This document shows positions 1 to 7,937 of a DNA stretch of 18,022 nt, piece by piece. This stretch comes from JAUIAI01 sp049680625. Lineage in GTDB: Bacteria > Pseudomonadota > Gammaproteobacteria > Burkholderiales > Burkholderiaceae_E. Numbering within the stretch: the first letter of the stretch is position 1; the number at the start of each line of letters is the position of its first letter. Position numbers and translations under genes: made by a program. The notes beneath the pieces are model-generated. The model saw nothing but the letters and a program-made list of their open reading frames with translations, made no database searches and was not told where the DNA came from. The DNA lies in NCBI GenBank assembly GCA_049680625.1, contig JBAUID010000015.1, positions 1 through 18,022 on the forward strand, written 5' to 3'.

Positions 1-34
1 ACCGTAACCTCGAAGCGGTTGGTCGGGTGACGGC

Positions 35-1045
35 TTACTTGCGCATTGCCTTAAGCATCGCCTGGACTTCATCGTAAACCTGCTGTCCGCCGGGTGTTTT
101 TTCAATCCACCACTGGTGAACTGCCAGAGCGTTGTCGGCATAACTTTTTAGCGTCGCATCATCCAGCGAAAGAGTTTTAATTCGCCCCTCTTTGGCAACG
201 CTGGCAACAATTTCCTTGCCGATGGCAGAGTAGGCGCCACCGCCAGTGTCAGCCATGGCCAAACCGCCGTGTTTCATCACTGCCGTTTTGGCAACGGGTG
301 GCAGACCGTCCCAGGTTTTTTTGTTCATGACGAGTAAAAAGCTGATGACGCCAACCGGCACTTCAATGGCTTGATCCACGAGGGGGAGTGACTTGAATGT
401 ACGCATGCCCGTCCAGCCCTGGATAGCACCATCAATCGTGCCGCGCTGCAGCCCCTCATTGAACTCGCTCGACGACAAGGTTTGGGCACTGGCACCAACT
501 GACTCCAGCCACTTCGCGTGGATTGCACCCACCGAACGAATCTTTTTACCGTCTAAATCGGCCAGCGACGCCAGTGGCTTGGAAAAAAACATGGCGTTGG
601 GCTCGGACGCAAAAAAACCAATAAGGTGGACGTCTTCGAGGCCTTTTAGCAAGCCTTTTTCATGCAGTTTCCAACCCACCCGAGAGGCTTCGGTGGCATT
701 GTTGAACAGAAACGGCAGCTCAAAAATGCTCATCTGTGGGAATTGCCCGCCGGTATAACCGGGTAAGACCCAGGTAACGTCGGCAACCCCGTTTTTCACC
801 AGTTCAAACTGCTTAAACGGGCTTTTGCCCAGTGTGCCACCCCAAAAGCCTTTTAAGGTGACGGCATCACCGACATCTTTTTGTACGGCATCCATCCACG
901 GCTGGATGACTTTTGAAACCCCGACACTTTTCGCGGGCACAAAAGTGCCCACTTTGACCAGTGGGCCGGCGAATAATGCGGTTGACGTTGCCAGCACACC
1001 GGCTGCGACTGACGCACGAACTGTGGATATTAAGAACTGGCGCAT
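35..1045 (-). CDS. TRAP transporter periplasmic substrate-binding protein (DctP family)
   Basis: This is the extracytoplasmic receptor of a TRAP transporter, which captures an organic acid in the periplasm and hands it to DctQM-type membrane subunits. The chosen ATG (reverse complement at 1043-1045) follows a good ribosome site, AGGGAGA, by about six bases. The frame stays open upstream to 1096, but that would bury the signal peptide. From this start the protein has 336 residues, with a signal peptide (MRQFLISTVRASVAAGVLAT, probable cleavage after ALFA). The family pattern follows: a GGTLGKSPFKQFELVKNGVAD segment, a LPFLF segment, and KKIRSVG, where the Arg that usually pairs with a substrate carboxylate sits. 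It lies 81 bp after the FAD monooxygenase on the same strand, suggesting a shared transcript. The QM subunits are not in the window; the 34 bases beyond the stop show nothing. The ligand is unknown; an aromatic acid is inferred from the neighbours. Confidence 0.93.
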   Translation of the reverse strand: MRQFLISTVRASVAAGVLATSTALFAGPLVKVGTFVPAKSVGVSKVIQPWMDAVQKDVGDAVTLKGFWGGTLGKSPFKQFELVKNGVADVTWVLPGYTGGQFPQMSIFELPFLFNNATEASRVGWKLHEKGLLKGLEDVHLIGFFASEPNAMFFSKPLASLADLDGKKIRSVGAIHAKWLESVGASAQTLSSSEFNEGLQRGTIDGAIQGWTGMRTFKSLPLVDQAIEVPVGVISFLLVMNKKTWDGLPPVAKTAVMKHGGLAMADTGGGAYSAIGKEIVASVAKEGRIKTLSLDDATLKSYADNALAVHQWWIEKTPGGQQVYDEVQAMLKAMRK

Positions 1046-1049
1046 TGTG

Positions 1050-1056
1050 TTCTCCC
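1050..1056 (-). promoter_or_regulatory. Ribosome binding site fixing the TRAP receptor start
   Basis: On the minus strand AGGGAGA lies about six bases before the ATG at 1045. It decides between this start and the ATG 17 codons further upstream, which has no comparable site and would place a charged stretch before the signal peptide. Confidence 0.6.
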
Positions 1057-1126
1057 TTGCTTTTGTTTGAATCAACCGTTTTTGGAACGATATCACGGCC
1101 GGCTTGAGGCCAAAATTAATAGCTTG

Positions 1127-2329
1127 CTAGAGCACTGCTTGTGACTTTCGCAGGCCGTCAATCATTGACGAACGCAGCAAAAATTGCCTGGCCTTGTCCG
1201 GGCGCGCTGCTATCGCCTGCAATTCGTGCAGACGGGCGAGGCGTGCCGCGCGATTCTTTTCAGCCATGCGGGCGCGATTCTGGTCGGCCTGGCCGATGAT
1301 GTCGTTCTCGGCGACCGGACGTCGACGGCGTTCATAGCGATCGAGCAGGGCTGCTGAGGTGCTGTCAACCTCTGCTGCCCCAACCTGCGTCAGGATATCG
1401 GCCAGTTCAAATGCATCGTGTATACCCCCGTTCATTCCCATGCCGCCCTTTGGGCTGTTCAGGTGTGCGGCATCACCAGCCAGGAAAATTCGACCCTGTC
1501 GGTAACGACGGGCGATGCGGTGATGAACTTTATAAATGCGTCGTTCATCAATTGCCCAGCCGCTGGCGGCGGGTGTCACTGCGACCAGGTGTTCCTGAAT
1601 GGAGTGGGTTTGCATTGCCTGTTCGGGGCTCTGGCCTTCCCGGGGATGAAAACTGCATCGCCAGACATCGGGTAATCGCAGCAGTGAGAAAGTTGAGCTG
1701 TCTCCCCAGATGTAATTCACGCCGGACAGCCCGTCCAGGTGCTCTTCAAACGGAAACCGGGTTGTTGCGAGAATGGTGTGCTCTGGATAAGCATCCCCGT
1801 CAAACCCGATGCCAAGCGACTCACGAACGATGCTCCGAGCACCGTCGCAACCGATCAGCCAGCGGGCAGTGACGGTCTGCAATGTACCGGCTTGTTTGAA
1901 TTGCACCTGGACGTCGGTTTTGCCCTGGCTGACAGCGGTCACCTGGGCGCCTAAGCGCATTGCCCCGGGTTGAGTTCTATTAATCCGCGAGAGACAACTA
2001 TTCACCAGGACCGCCTGACGGCATTGAAGGCGATATGGATAATCGGTGTCTGCGGATAGAACTTGCAGGTCGAACTCGGCACGCTCGTCATTGCTGTGCA
2101 TCCGAATTTGCCAGGTCGGTGTTATTCGGCCGGCCGCATGTAATTCATCGCTTATGCCGTCTGCTGCGAGCATGTCCAGTGTCGGCGGGTGAAAAGTTGA
2201 GGCCCGCAATTGGTCAACAACAGCCGATTCCGCGTCAAGCAGTCCAACGGAAAAGCCCGCTTTAATCAGCTGCCAGGCCAGTGTACTGCCAACCGGTCCG
2301 GCGCCTACGATGATGGCATCAAAGTCCAT
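1127..2329 (-). CDS. Class A FAD-dependent aromatic-ring monooxygenase
   Basis: This is a 400-residue flavoprotein of the p-hydroxybenzoate hydroxylase/UbiH/MhpA superfamily, which uses NAD(P)H and O2 to hydroxylate phenolic rings in the cytoplasm. The three family fingerprints are present: the FAD dinucleotide fold GAGPVG at residues 9-14, the DG motif CDGARSIVRE at about 161-170, and the GD motif FLAGDAAHLNSPKGGMGMNG at about 282-301. Length is normal for the short single-domain members, with no thioredoxin-like C-terminal domain. It is the first gene of a minus-strand unit that continues into the TRAP receptor and is transcribed divergently from the liv cluster, which suggests shared control. 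The substrate cannot be read from the sequence. Hydroxylation of a monocyclic phenol towards a di- or trihydroxybenzene would fit the ring-cleavage gene at 16968, but this is inference. A ubiquinone-biosynthesis hydroxylase is a less likely alternative given the neighbours. Confidence 0.9.
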   Translation of the reverse strand: MDFDAIIVGAGPVGSTLAWQLIKAGFSVGLLDAESAVVDQLRASTFHPPTLDMLAADGISDELHAAGRITPTWQIRMHSNDERAEFDLQVLSADTDYPYRLQCRQAVLVNSCLSRINRTQPGAMRLGAQVTAVSQGKTDVQVQFKQAGTLQTVTARWLIGCDGARSIVRESLGIGFDGDAYPEHTILATTRFPFEEHLDGLSGVNYIWGDSSTFSLLRLPDVWRCSFHPREGQSPEQAMQTHSIQEHLVAVTPAASGWAIDERRIYKVHHRIARRYRQGRIFLAGDAAHLNSPKGGMGMNGGIHDAFELADILTQVGAAEVDSTSAALLDRYERRRRPVAENDIIGQADQNRARMAEKNRAARLARLHELQAIAARPDKARQFLLRSSMIDGLRKSQAVL

Positions 2330-2345
2330 ACCTGCTTCACTCGGC

Positions 2346-2360
2346 CAAAATGCGATTTTG
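2346..2360. promoter_or_regulatory. Inverted repeat CAAAAT-GCG-ATTTTG, possible operator
   Basis: A perfect 6-bp inverted repeat with a 3-bp centre lies 17 bp upstream of the monooxygenase start, where a repressor or activator could contact either promoter. The size suits a dimeric regulator half-site pair, but no regulator gene is in the window, so the role is inferred from symmetry and location only. Confidence 0.35.
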
Positions 2361-2366
2361 CCACCG

Positions 2367-2378
2367 ACAATTCATTGT
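2367..2378. promoter_or_regulatory. Inverted repeat ACAAT-TC-ATTGT, possible operator
   Basis: A perfect 5-bp inverted repeat with a 2-bp centre lies 6 bp beyond the previous palindrome, in the middle of the divergent region. Together they may be a two-site operator. Short AT-rich palindromes also occur by chance, so confidence is low. Confidence 0.3.
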
Positions 2379-2425
2379 TCTCGAAAATACGCTACATTCT
2401 CAGGAAATAACACCAGTGGAGACAA

Positions 2426-3301
2426 ATGGACCTTGTCCAACTATTGATTGGCGGCATCGCCAATGGCTGTGTCTATGGCCTGGTCGCGCTCGGGTTTGTG
2501 CTGATCTACAAGGCCACCGAAGCGGTCAACTTTGCCCAGGGTGACATGATGATGCTCGGTGCCTTTGTCACTTTGAGTTTTGTTAACGACGAGTGGCTTG
2601 GTCTGCCTTTTCTGGTGGGGGTGCTACTGGCGATTCTGGTGATGGCTGCATTCAGCTACTTGCTCGAAGTGGTTGTCATTCGCCAGTTGTTTGGCCAGCC
2701 ACAATTTGCGGTTGTTATTCTGACGATTGCCATCGGTTTTGTTCTGCGCTTTATTGCTGGTTTTATCTGGGGCCACGAGCCGCAGGCGTTGCAAACGCCG
2801 CTGGCGGGTAAATCCATTGAGTCTGGTGGCCTGGTGCTTGGCTATGACGAGGTGTTTGTGATCCTGGTGACCGCCCTGCTTACCGGCTTGTTGTACTTGT
2901 TTTTTGCCCATACCCGGGTTGGGGTGGCGATGCAGGCATCAAGCCAGAATCAACTCGCCGCTTATTACATGGGCATACCCGTCAAGCGAATCAGCTCGCT
3001 AATCTGGGCAGTGTCTGGCATTACCGCGACGGCTGCCGGGGTGATGTTTGCCGCCAAAGGCTCGATTGATCCGGCCACCGGTTTGTTGGGTATCAAGGCA
3101 TTTGCTGCAGCCGTTATTGGTGGCTTCGGCAGCCTGCCAGGGGCTCTGGCCGGTGGGTTACTAATCGGCATTGTTGAGCCGCTTGCTCAATACTTCGCAC
3201 CACCCGGTTACAGTCAGATTGCACCGTACGCAATCATGCTCGTTGTTTTGATGGTCAGGCCCAATGGCTTGTTTGCTCAGATGCAGCAAAAGAAAGTGTA
3301 G
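2426..3301 (+). CDS. livH: Liv-type ABC transporter permease, LivH family
   Basis: This is the first of two membrane permeases of a branched-chain-amino-acid-type (HAAT) ABC importer. The 291-residue protein is almost entirely hydrophobic, with about eight membrane segments. It begins with the usual LivH opening (LLIGGIANGCVYGLVALGFV) and contains the conserved NFAQGDMMMLGAF segment near residue 36 and the late AAAVIGGFGSLPGALAGGLL motif typical of this family. The ATG follows a GGAGA ribosome site. It starts the plus-strand unit, with nine bases separating it from livM. The Liv family is not restricted to amino acids; some members import benzoates or phenylpropanoids. The two acyl-CoA ligases downstream make an aromatic or other carboxylic acid ligand more likely than leucine, but this is inference. 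Confidence 0.95.
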   Translation: MDLVQLLIGGIANGCVYGLVALGFVLIYKATEAVNFAQGDMMMLGAFVTLSFVNDEWLGLPFLVGVLLAILVMAAFSYLLEVVVIRQLFGQPQFAVVILTIAIGFVLRFIAGFIWGHEPQALQTPLAGKSIESGGLVLGYDEVFVILVTALLTGLLYLFFAHTRVGVAMQASSQNQLAAYYMGIPVKRISSLIWAVSGITATAAGVMFAAKGSIDPATGLLGIKAFAAAVIGGFGSLPGALAGGLLIGIVEPLAQYFAPPGYSQIAPYAIMLVVLMVRPNGLFAQMQQKKV

Positions 3302-3310
3302 GTATCTGAT

Positions 3311-4429
3311 ATGCGCTTTCATTTCAAAACGAAGTATCAGCAAGACATTGGCTTGTTCCAGGATCCGCACGACTGGGTGCTGTACGGATTAGTCGCTGCG
3401 GTTGCTTTTTGCGCACCCTTTTTTTTGGGCGACTACCTGCTGGGTGAATTCACCTATGTGCTGATTCTGACCATCGCCGGTCTCGGATTGATGGTTCTCG
3501 TCGGTCACACCGGGCAAGCCAGCCTTGGCCATGGCGCATTTCTGGCCTGTGGCGCGTATTTGCAATACAACCTGATCGATGCCGGTTTACCCTTTCTGGT
3601 GGCGTTTGCACTGGCCGGGTTACTGTCCGGAATTATCGGCGCCCTGGTGGCCATTCCGGCGCTGCGGATGAGTGGTATTTACCTGGCCATTGCCACGCTC
3701 GCCTTTGGCATCATCACTGAAGACGTGATCATTTTGCTGGAACACTGGACGGGTGGGGTTGAAGGTGTCGTCATCGAGTCGGTCAGCATTTTTGGCGCCG
3801 ACTTCGACCGTTATGCACAAGGTCTGCCATTGGCAGCGCCAGGCCACAATTTTTACTGGTTGTGCCTGGTGGCGGTCATTATCGTGACCTGGCTTTACAA
3901 GAACCTGCTGCGTTCACCGACCGGGCGCGCCTTCACGGCAATTCGTGACAGCGAAGTATCCGCACGGGCGATGGGTATTAACGTGTCGTTATATAAGGCA
4001 ATTGCATTTGGTGTGTCCTGTTGTTTCACCGGTCTGGCCGGCGCCCTGTTGGCACATTTTCTCGGGGCGTTCAATTACGAAGCGTTTCTGATCATTATCT
4101 CGATTCAGTTGCTGCTAATGGTGACAATAGGTGGGCTTGGCTCTATTCACGGCGCTTATTTCGGCGCGCTGATAGTCGGCATGTTGCCGCTGGTAATAAC
4201 CATCATCCGTGAAAATATTTCGGCCGCATTTGGCATGGGAAACGTTTCAATCCCGGGTCTTGATCAAGCGGTATTTGCGTGCATTCTGATTGCCTCCATT
4301 ATTATTGAGCCACTTGGTGTCTATGGCCGCTGGCTAAAAATTCGCACCTGGTTTGAATTGTTTCCGCTGGCGCGAAAAGATATGTTTAAGCGCCACAAGT
4401 CATATTTAAAAACGGAGCGGATGCGATGA
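3311..4429 (+). CDS. livM: Liv-type ABC transporter permease, LivM family
   Basis: This is the second permease, partner of LivH in the heterodimeric membrane channel. The protein has 372 residues, with a polar N-terminal stretch of about 20 residues, then many membrane segments. The family segments are clear: LMVLVGHTGQASLGHGAFLACGA near residues 60-80, the SGIYLAIATLAFG block, and the late GGLGSIHGAYFGALIVGMLP motif. The C-terminus has a basic tail of about 30 residues after the last membrane helix, on the cytoplasmic side by inference. The stop codon overlaps the start of livG as ATGA, so the two are probably translationally coupled. Confidence 0.95.
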   Translation: MRFHFKTKYQQDIGLFQDPHDWVLYGLVAAVAFCAPFFLGDYLLGEFTYVLILTIAGLGLMVLVGHTGQASLGHGAFLACGAYLQYNLIDAGLPFLVAFALAGLLSGIIGALVAIPALRMSGIYLAIATLAFGIITEDVIILLEHWTGGVEGVVIESVSIFGADFDRYAQGLPLAAPGHNFYWLCLVAVIIVTWLYKNLLRSPTGRAFTAIRDSEVSARAMGINVSLYKAIAFGVSCCFTGLAGALLAHFLGAFNYEAFLIIISIQLLLMVTIGGLGSIHGAYFGALIVGMLPLVITIIRENISAAFGMGNVSIPGLDQAVFACILIASIIIEPLGVYGRWLKIRTWFELFPLARKDMFKRHKSYLKTERMR

Positions 4430-5205
4430 GTCTGCTTTCGGTAAAAGACTTGTCCATCAGTTTTGGTGGCATCAAGGCGGTTGACGGCATCAGCTTTGAT
4501 GTTCAACCCGGCGAGGTGTTTACCATTGTTGGGCCTAATGGTGCGGGTAAGTCGACCATCTTTAATCTGATCAGTCGTTTTTACGAACCAACCGGCGGCT
4601 CTATTCATTTTGATGGGCGCGATATCACCCGAATGCGCCCGGATCAGATTGCTCCGATGGGTATTGCGCGAACTTTTCAGAACATCGAGTTGTTCGAGCA
4701 TTCCACTGTCCTACATAACCTGCTGGTTGGTCGCCACTCGCGTCGTGGCAGCAACCTGTTGCAGGATTTGTTTTTCTCCCCGGCCGTGCGGCGCGGCGAA
4801 GTCGAACATCGCCAGCGTGCCGAAGCGGTTATCGACTTTCTTGATTTACAGCCGTATCGCGACAAGTTGATTGCGGGTTTGCCGTACGGAGTGCGCAAGG
4901 TGGTCGAAGTTGCCCGTGCCCTGGCGTCGGGGCCACGTCTGCTGCTGCTGGATGAGCCGGCTTCCGGCTTGTCGGTTGAAGAAACTCAGGACGTTGCCTT
5001 CTGGATCGAAGACATGCAAAAAGACATGAATCTGACGATCCTGATGGTTGAGCATGATATGAGCCTGGTCAGCCAGGTGTCCGATCGGGTGCTGGCTATT
5101 GCTGATGGCCGCCCACTCGCGCTGGGAACCTCCAAGGAAGTTCAGAGTCACCCCGACGTTATTGCGGCTTACCTTGGGGTCGAATCGGTGCAAGGCGGCG
5201 CGTGA
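4426..5205 (+). CDS. livG: Liv-type ABC transporter ATPase, LivG family
   Basis: This is a cytoplasmic nucleotide-binding subunit that powers the LivHM channel. The 259-residue sequence has Walker A GPNGAGKS at residues 36-43, Q-loop Gln85 in ARTFQNIELF, Walker B LLLLDEP at about 172-178, and switch His210 in MVEHDMS. The signature motif reads LPYGVRK instead of the usual LSGGQ/LSYGQ. As I recall, this variant is common in Liv ATPases that sit beside acyl-CoA ligases, so it is probably functional rather than decayed. GGAG at 4414-4417 serves as ribosome site inside livM, and the start overlaps the livM stop by four bases. The next ATPase starts at its own stop codon. Confidence 0.95.
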   Translation: MSLLSVKDLSISFGGIKAVDGISFDVQPGEVFTIVGPNGAGKSTIFNLISRFYEPTGGSIHFDGRDITRMRPDQIAPMGIARTFQNIELFEHSTVLHNLLVGRHSRRGSNLLQDLFFSPAVRRGEVEHRQRAEAVIDFLDLQPYRDKLIAGLPYGVRKVVEVARALASGPRLLLLDEPASGLSVEETQDVAFWIEDMQKDMNLTILMVEHDMSLVSQVSDRVLAIADGRPLALGTSKEVQSHPDVIAAYLGVESVQGGA

Positions 5206-5990
5206 TGATGACAACCCCGGCTATCCCCGTTCTTGAGCTCAAAAACGTTGAGACTTTCTATGGTCCGATCATGGCCATTCGCGGGGTCAGCCTGCAAGTG
5301 CCGCAGGGAAAAATTGTCACCATCCTAGGGGCTAACGGGGCGGGTAAGACCACGTTGCTAAAAACAGTGAGTGGGGTGATGGACCCGGAAAAAGGCCAGG
5401 TCTTGCTGTCCGGTGAACAAATCCAGGGGCGCGAGCCTGACTACATTGTGCGCGCAGGGGTTGCCCACGTACCCGAAGGCCGAGAGGTTTTCCCCTTTCT
5501 GACGGTTACTGAAAACCTGATGATGGGTGCATATACCCGTACCGATCGCGGCCAGGTCAATGTCGATATCGACATGGTGATGCAATACTTTCCGATTCTG
5601 AAAGAACGGCGCAATCAGCAAGCAGGCACAATGTCCGGCGGCCAGCAGCAAATGCTTGCCATTGGGCGCGGCCTGATGACCAAACCCAAGGTGTTACTGC
5701 TTGATGAACCCAGCCTGGGATTGTCCCCGCTGTTGGTGCAGGAGATTTTTGGCATTATCCGCCGGCTTAATGCAGAGCAAGGGGTGACAATGCTTTTGGT
5801 GGAGCAAAACGCCATGGTTGCACTCAAAGCCGCCCACTATGGTTACGTGCTTGAGATCGGACGCATTGTCATGGCGGCGTCGTCGCAGCAATTGCTGGCT
5901 TCCGAAGATATCCAGGAGTTTTACCTAGGGGTAACCGGTGATACCCAACGCGGACAGAAACGCTGGAAGCGTAAAAAAACCTGGCGCTAA
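5205..5990 (+). CDS. livF: Liv-type ABC transporter ATPase, LivF family
   Basis: This is the second ATPase of the importer, forming a heterodimer with LivG. It shows Walker A GANGAGKTT at about residues 42-50, signature MSGGQQQ near 143, Walker B LLLDEPS near 165, and the LivF-typical LVEQNA in which Gln replaces the switch His. Three start codons lie in a row (GTG 5202, ATG 5205, ATG 5208). ATG 5205 is chosen because AAGGCGG at 5192-5198 is then six bases away; it shares its A with the livG TGA stop. GTG 5202 would give one residue more. The C-terminus carries a strongly basic tail, GQKRWKRKKTWR, beyond the normal LivF end. I recall similar tails in LivF proteins of ligase-linked clusters; its role is not known to me. 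Confidence 0.94.
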   Translation: MMTTPAIPVLELKNVETFYGPIMAIRGVSLQVPQGKIVTILGANGAGKTTLLKTVSGVMDPEKGQVLLSGEQIQGREPDYIVRAGVAHVPEGREVFPFLTVTENLMMGAYTRTDRGQVNVDIDMVMQYFPILKERRNQQAGTMSGGQQQMLAIGRGLMTKPKVLLLDEPSLGLSPLLVQEIFGIIRRLNAEQGVTMLLVEQNAMVALKAAHYGYVLEIGRIVMAASSQQLLASEDIQEFYLGVTGDTQRGQKRWKRKKTWR

Positions 5991-5991
5991 T

Positions 5992-6033
5992 CATGACCGA
6001 CTTAACATGACCGACCCAGCATGACTGACTTAA
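5992..6033 (+). repeat. 14-bp tandem triplication creating overlapping mini-ORFs
   Basis: Three head-to-tail copies of a 14-bp unit, CATGACCGACTTAA, begin at 5992, 6006 and 6020. The second copy differs at four bases near its end and the third at one base. Each copy contains ATGAC(C/T)GAC. Because 14 is not a multiple of three, the first ATG (5993) gives MTDLT then TGA, overlapping the second ATG (6007) as ATGA. That one gives MTDPA then TGA, overlapping the third ATG (6021), the real ligase start (MTDLS). The first mini-ORF starts two bases after the livF stop. No clear ribosome site precedes 6021, so ribosomes may step through the chain by reinitiation; this is inference. Confidence 0.8.
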
Positions 6034-7880
6034 GCGAACTCAAACACAACACGGCCATAGGGCCGGAGCAAACCATCGAAATGGATGGCTGCTCCACGAT
6101 ACCGCAGTTGTTTCGCCATCGTTGTCAGACCCTTGGCAGCCGGGTTGCCCACCGCGAAAAAGATCTGGGCATCTGGCAGTCGTATACCTGGACCGACTAT
6201 TACGAGAATGCCAAGTGGATTGGCCTGGGCCTGATCAGCATGGGCCTGATCCGAGGTCAGGCGGTGTCTTTATTGTCTGAAGACAATAAAGAGTGGCTGT
6301 ATTGTGATATGGGCATCATCGCCGCCGGTGGCATAACCAATGGCATCTACACGACAGACTCAGCGCAGCAACTCGCTTACCTGGTTAATGACAGCCGCTC
6401 ACCTTTTCTTTTCGTTGAAAACGATGAACAACTGGACAAATATCTGGAAGCCAGCGAAGACATGCCGGAACTGCTTAAGGTCATTGTCTTTGATCGTGAC
6501 GGATTGCGCGGCTTTACCCACGAACGGGTGATGTTTCTCGATGACTTGATTGCGCTTGGGCAGGCATTCGACCAAAAAGAACCCAACCGCTTGGATGCCG
6601 AGATTGACCTCGCCCAGCCAAACGATACTGCGGTGTTGATTTACACATCGGGCACTACCGGGCCGCCAAAAGGCGCCATGGTGAGTCACCGAAACCTGGT
6701 CTACCAAATTGCCACTGTGGTGCCGGTTCTGGAAATCAGTCCGGATGACGAACAATTGTGTTTTTTACCGTTGTGCCACATCTACGAGAGGTTGCTGTCG
6801 GTGCTTGGTCAGCTGGGCTGCCCGGTTACGGTGAATTTTACCGAAAGCGTTGAAACCGTGGTCGAAAACATGCAGGAAGTGGCCCCGCACACGTTCTCTG
6901 CAGTGCCCCGTTTCTGGGAGAAAGTTTATTCCCAGGTACAGATCCGGTGTGCAGAGGCTACGGCGCTGGGCCGGTGGGCAATGAATCGGGCAATTCAGTC
7001 AGGCCTGGAGCGTGTTGCTTTGGAAGAGCAAGGCAAACCTGTACCGTGGTTGCTGTCACTGAAAAACAAGTTCTGGGACTGGGCGGTATTGTCTAACCTG
7101 CGCAGCATGATTGGCATGAAACGGATGCGTCGCGGCGGTTCAGGGGCCGCGCCGATCAGCCCCGAACTGCTGCGCTGGTTTAGCGCCATTGGGGTGCCGC
7201 TGCTCGAAGGCTACGGCGCCACCGAAACCACGGGCGTGGCAACCTTGAACATGCTGGCCGACAACACTGTTGGTTCGGTTGGCAAGGTGATTCCGGGCAC
7301 CGAGATCCGTCTGGATGACTCAGGTGAATTACTGGTTCGTGGACCGGGAGTTTTCAAAGGCTATTGGAACCTGGCGGAAAAAACTGCTGAGACAATCCGC
7401 GATGGCTGGTTGCATACCGGTGATGTTGCCACCATCGACAGCAACGGCGCGGTAACAATAACCGGCCGAATTAAAGACATCATTATTACTGCCGGCGGCA
7501 AGAACATTACCCCGGCGGAAATCGAAAGTCGCTTAAAGTTTTCGCCTTATATTTCTGATGCTGTCATCATTGGTGACAAGCGCAAATACCTGACCTGCCT
7601 GATCATGATCGACCAGGAAAATGTCGAAAAATTTGCCCAGGATGCGCAAATCCCTTTTTCAGATTTTTCATCTTTGTGCTCCGCATCAGAAGTGAAAAGC
7701 CTAATTGGCACTGAAGTTGAAGCGGTAAACAAGCAGTTTGCCAGGGTTGAACAAATCAAAGATTTCCGCTTGATTGATATTTTGCTCACCGCTGAAGATG
7801 AAGAATTGACCCCGACAATGAAGTTAAAACGCGGCGTCGTCGAAACCCGGCATGAAGCGTTAATCAACCAGATGTACTAA
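6021..7880 (+). CDS. AMP-forming acyl-CoA synthetase, long-chain (FadD15-like) type
   Basis: This ANL-superfamily ligase converts a carboxylic acid, ATP and CoA to an acyl-CoA via an acyl-adenylate. The 619-residue length and spacing match the large long-chain group. Visible motifs are the P-loop YTSGTTGPPKGAMVSH at 208-223, GYGATET at 397-403, WLHTGD at 463-468, the hinge GRIKD at 482-486, and the presumed adenylation Lys601 in LTPTMKLKR. All core residues are present, so it should be active. It sits between livF and the receptor gene, an arrangement I recall from Liv clusters for aromatic or alicyclic acids, and may trap imported acid as CoA thioester. The true substrate (fatty, aryl or alicyclic acid) cannot be read from the sequence. 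The start is the third ATG of a 14-bp triplication; the two upstream ATGs are out of frame and stop after five codons. Confidence 0.93.
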   Translation: MTDLSELKHNTAIGPEQTIEMDGCSTIPQLFRHRCQTLGSRVAHREKDLGIWQSYTWTDYYENAKWIGLGLISMGLIRGQAVSLLSEDNKEWLYCDMGIIAAGGITNGIYTTDSAQQLAYLVNDSRSPFLFVENDEQLDKYLEASEDMPELLKVIVFDRDGLRGFTHERVMFLDDLIALGQAFDQKEPNRLDAEIDLAQPNDTAVLIYTSGTTGPPKGAMVSHRNLVYQIATVVPVLEISPDDEQLCFLPLCHIYERLLSVLGQLGCPVTVNFTESVETVVENMQEVAPHTFSAVPRFWEKVYSQVQIRCAEATALGRWAMNRAIQSGLERVALEEQGKPVPWLLSLKNKFWDWAVLSNLRSMIGMKRMRRGGSGAAPISPELLRWFSAIGVPLLEGYGATETTGVATLNMLADNTVGSVGKVIPGTEIRLDDSGELLVRGPGVFKGYWNLAEKTAETIRDGWLHTGDVATIDSNGAVTITGRIKDIIITAGGKNITPAEIESRLKFSPYISDAVIIGDKRKYLTCLIMIDQENVEKFAQDAQIPFSDFSSLCSASEVKSLIGTEVEAVNKQFARVEQIKDFRLIDILLTAEDEELTPTMKLKRGVVETRHEALINQMY

Positions 7881-7923
7881 ACACACGACAATTTCAACAA
7901 AACCAACGACTAAAACTTCCACT

Positions 7924-7930
7924 CCAGGAG
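7924..7930 (+). promoter_or_regulatory. Ribosome binding site of the Liv-type receptor
   Basis: CAGGAGA precedes the ATG at 7938 by seven bases. It is the clearest ribosome site between livF and the second ligase. This fits stronger translation of the periplasmic receptor, which is usually needed in excess over the permease. The rest of the 57-bp gap (7881-7937) shows no promoter or hairpin I can support. Confidence 0.6.
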
Positions 7931-7937
7931 ACACAAG

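Larger units (their letters stand above)
2330..2425. promoter_or_regulatory. Divergent intergenic control region
   Basis: These 96 bp separate the minus-strand monooxygenase from livH. Promoters for both directions should lie here. A TTGCCA at 2358-2363 and a TACATT at 2393-2398 resemble -35 and -10 boxes for livH, but they are 29 bp apart and do not form one standard promoter, so no promoter is called. Two compact inverted repeats (2346-2360 and 2367-2378) sit in the middle and are plausible operator sequences. livH has a ribosome site, GGAGA at 2418-2422. Confidence 0.6.

Noticed and set aside
1046..1096. Upstream ATG extending the TRAP receptor by 17 residues
   Set aside because: It has no comparable ribosome site and would put a charged stretch before the signal peptide; the internal ATG has a good site.
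2358..2398. Sigma70 promoter for livH from TTGCCA and TACATT
   Set aside because: The two boxes are 29 bp apart, well outside the usual 16-18 bp.
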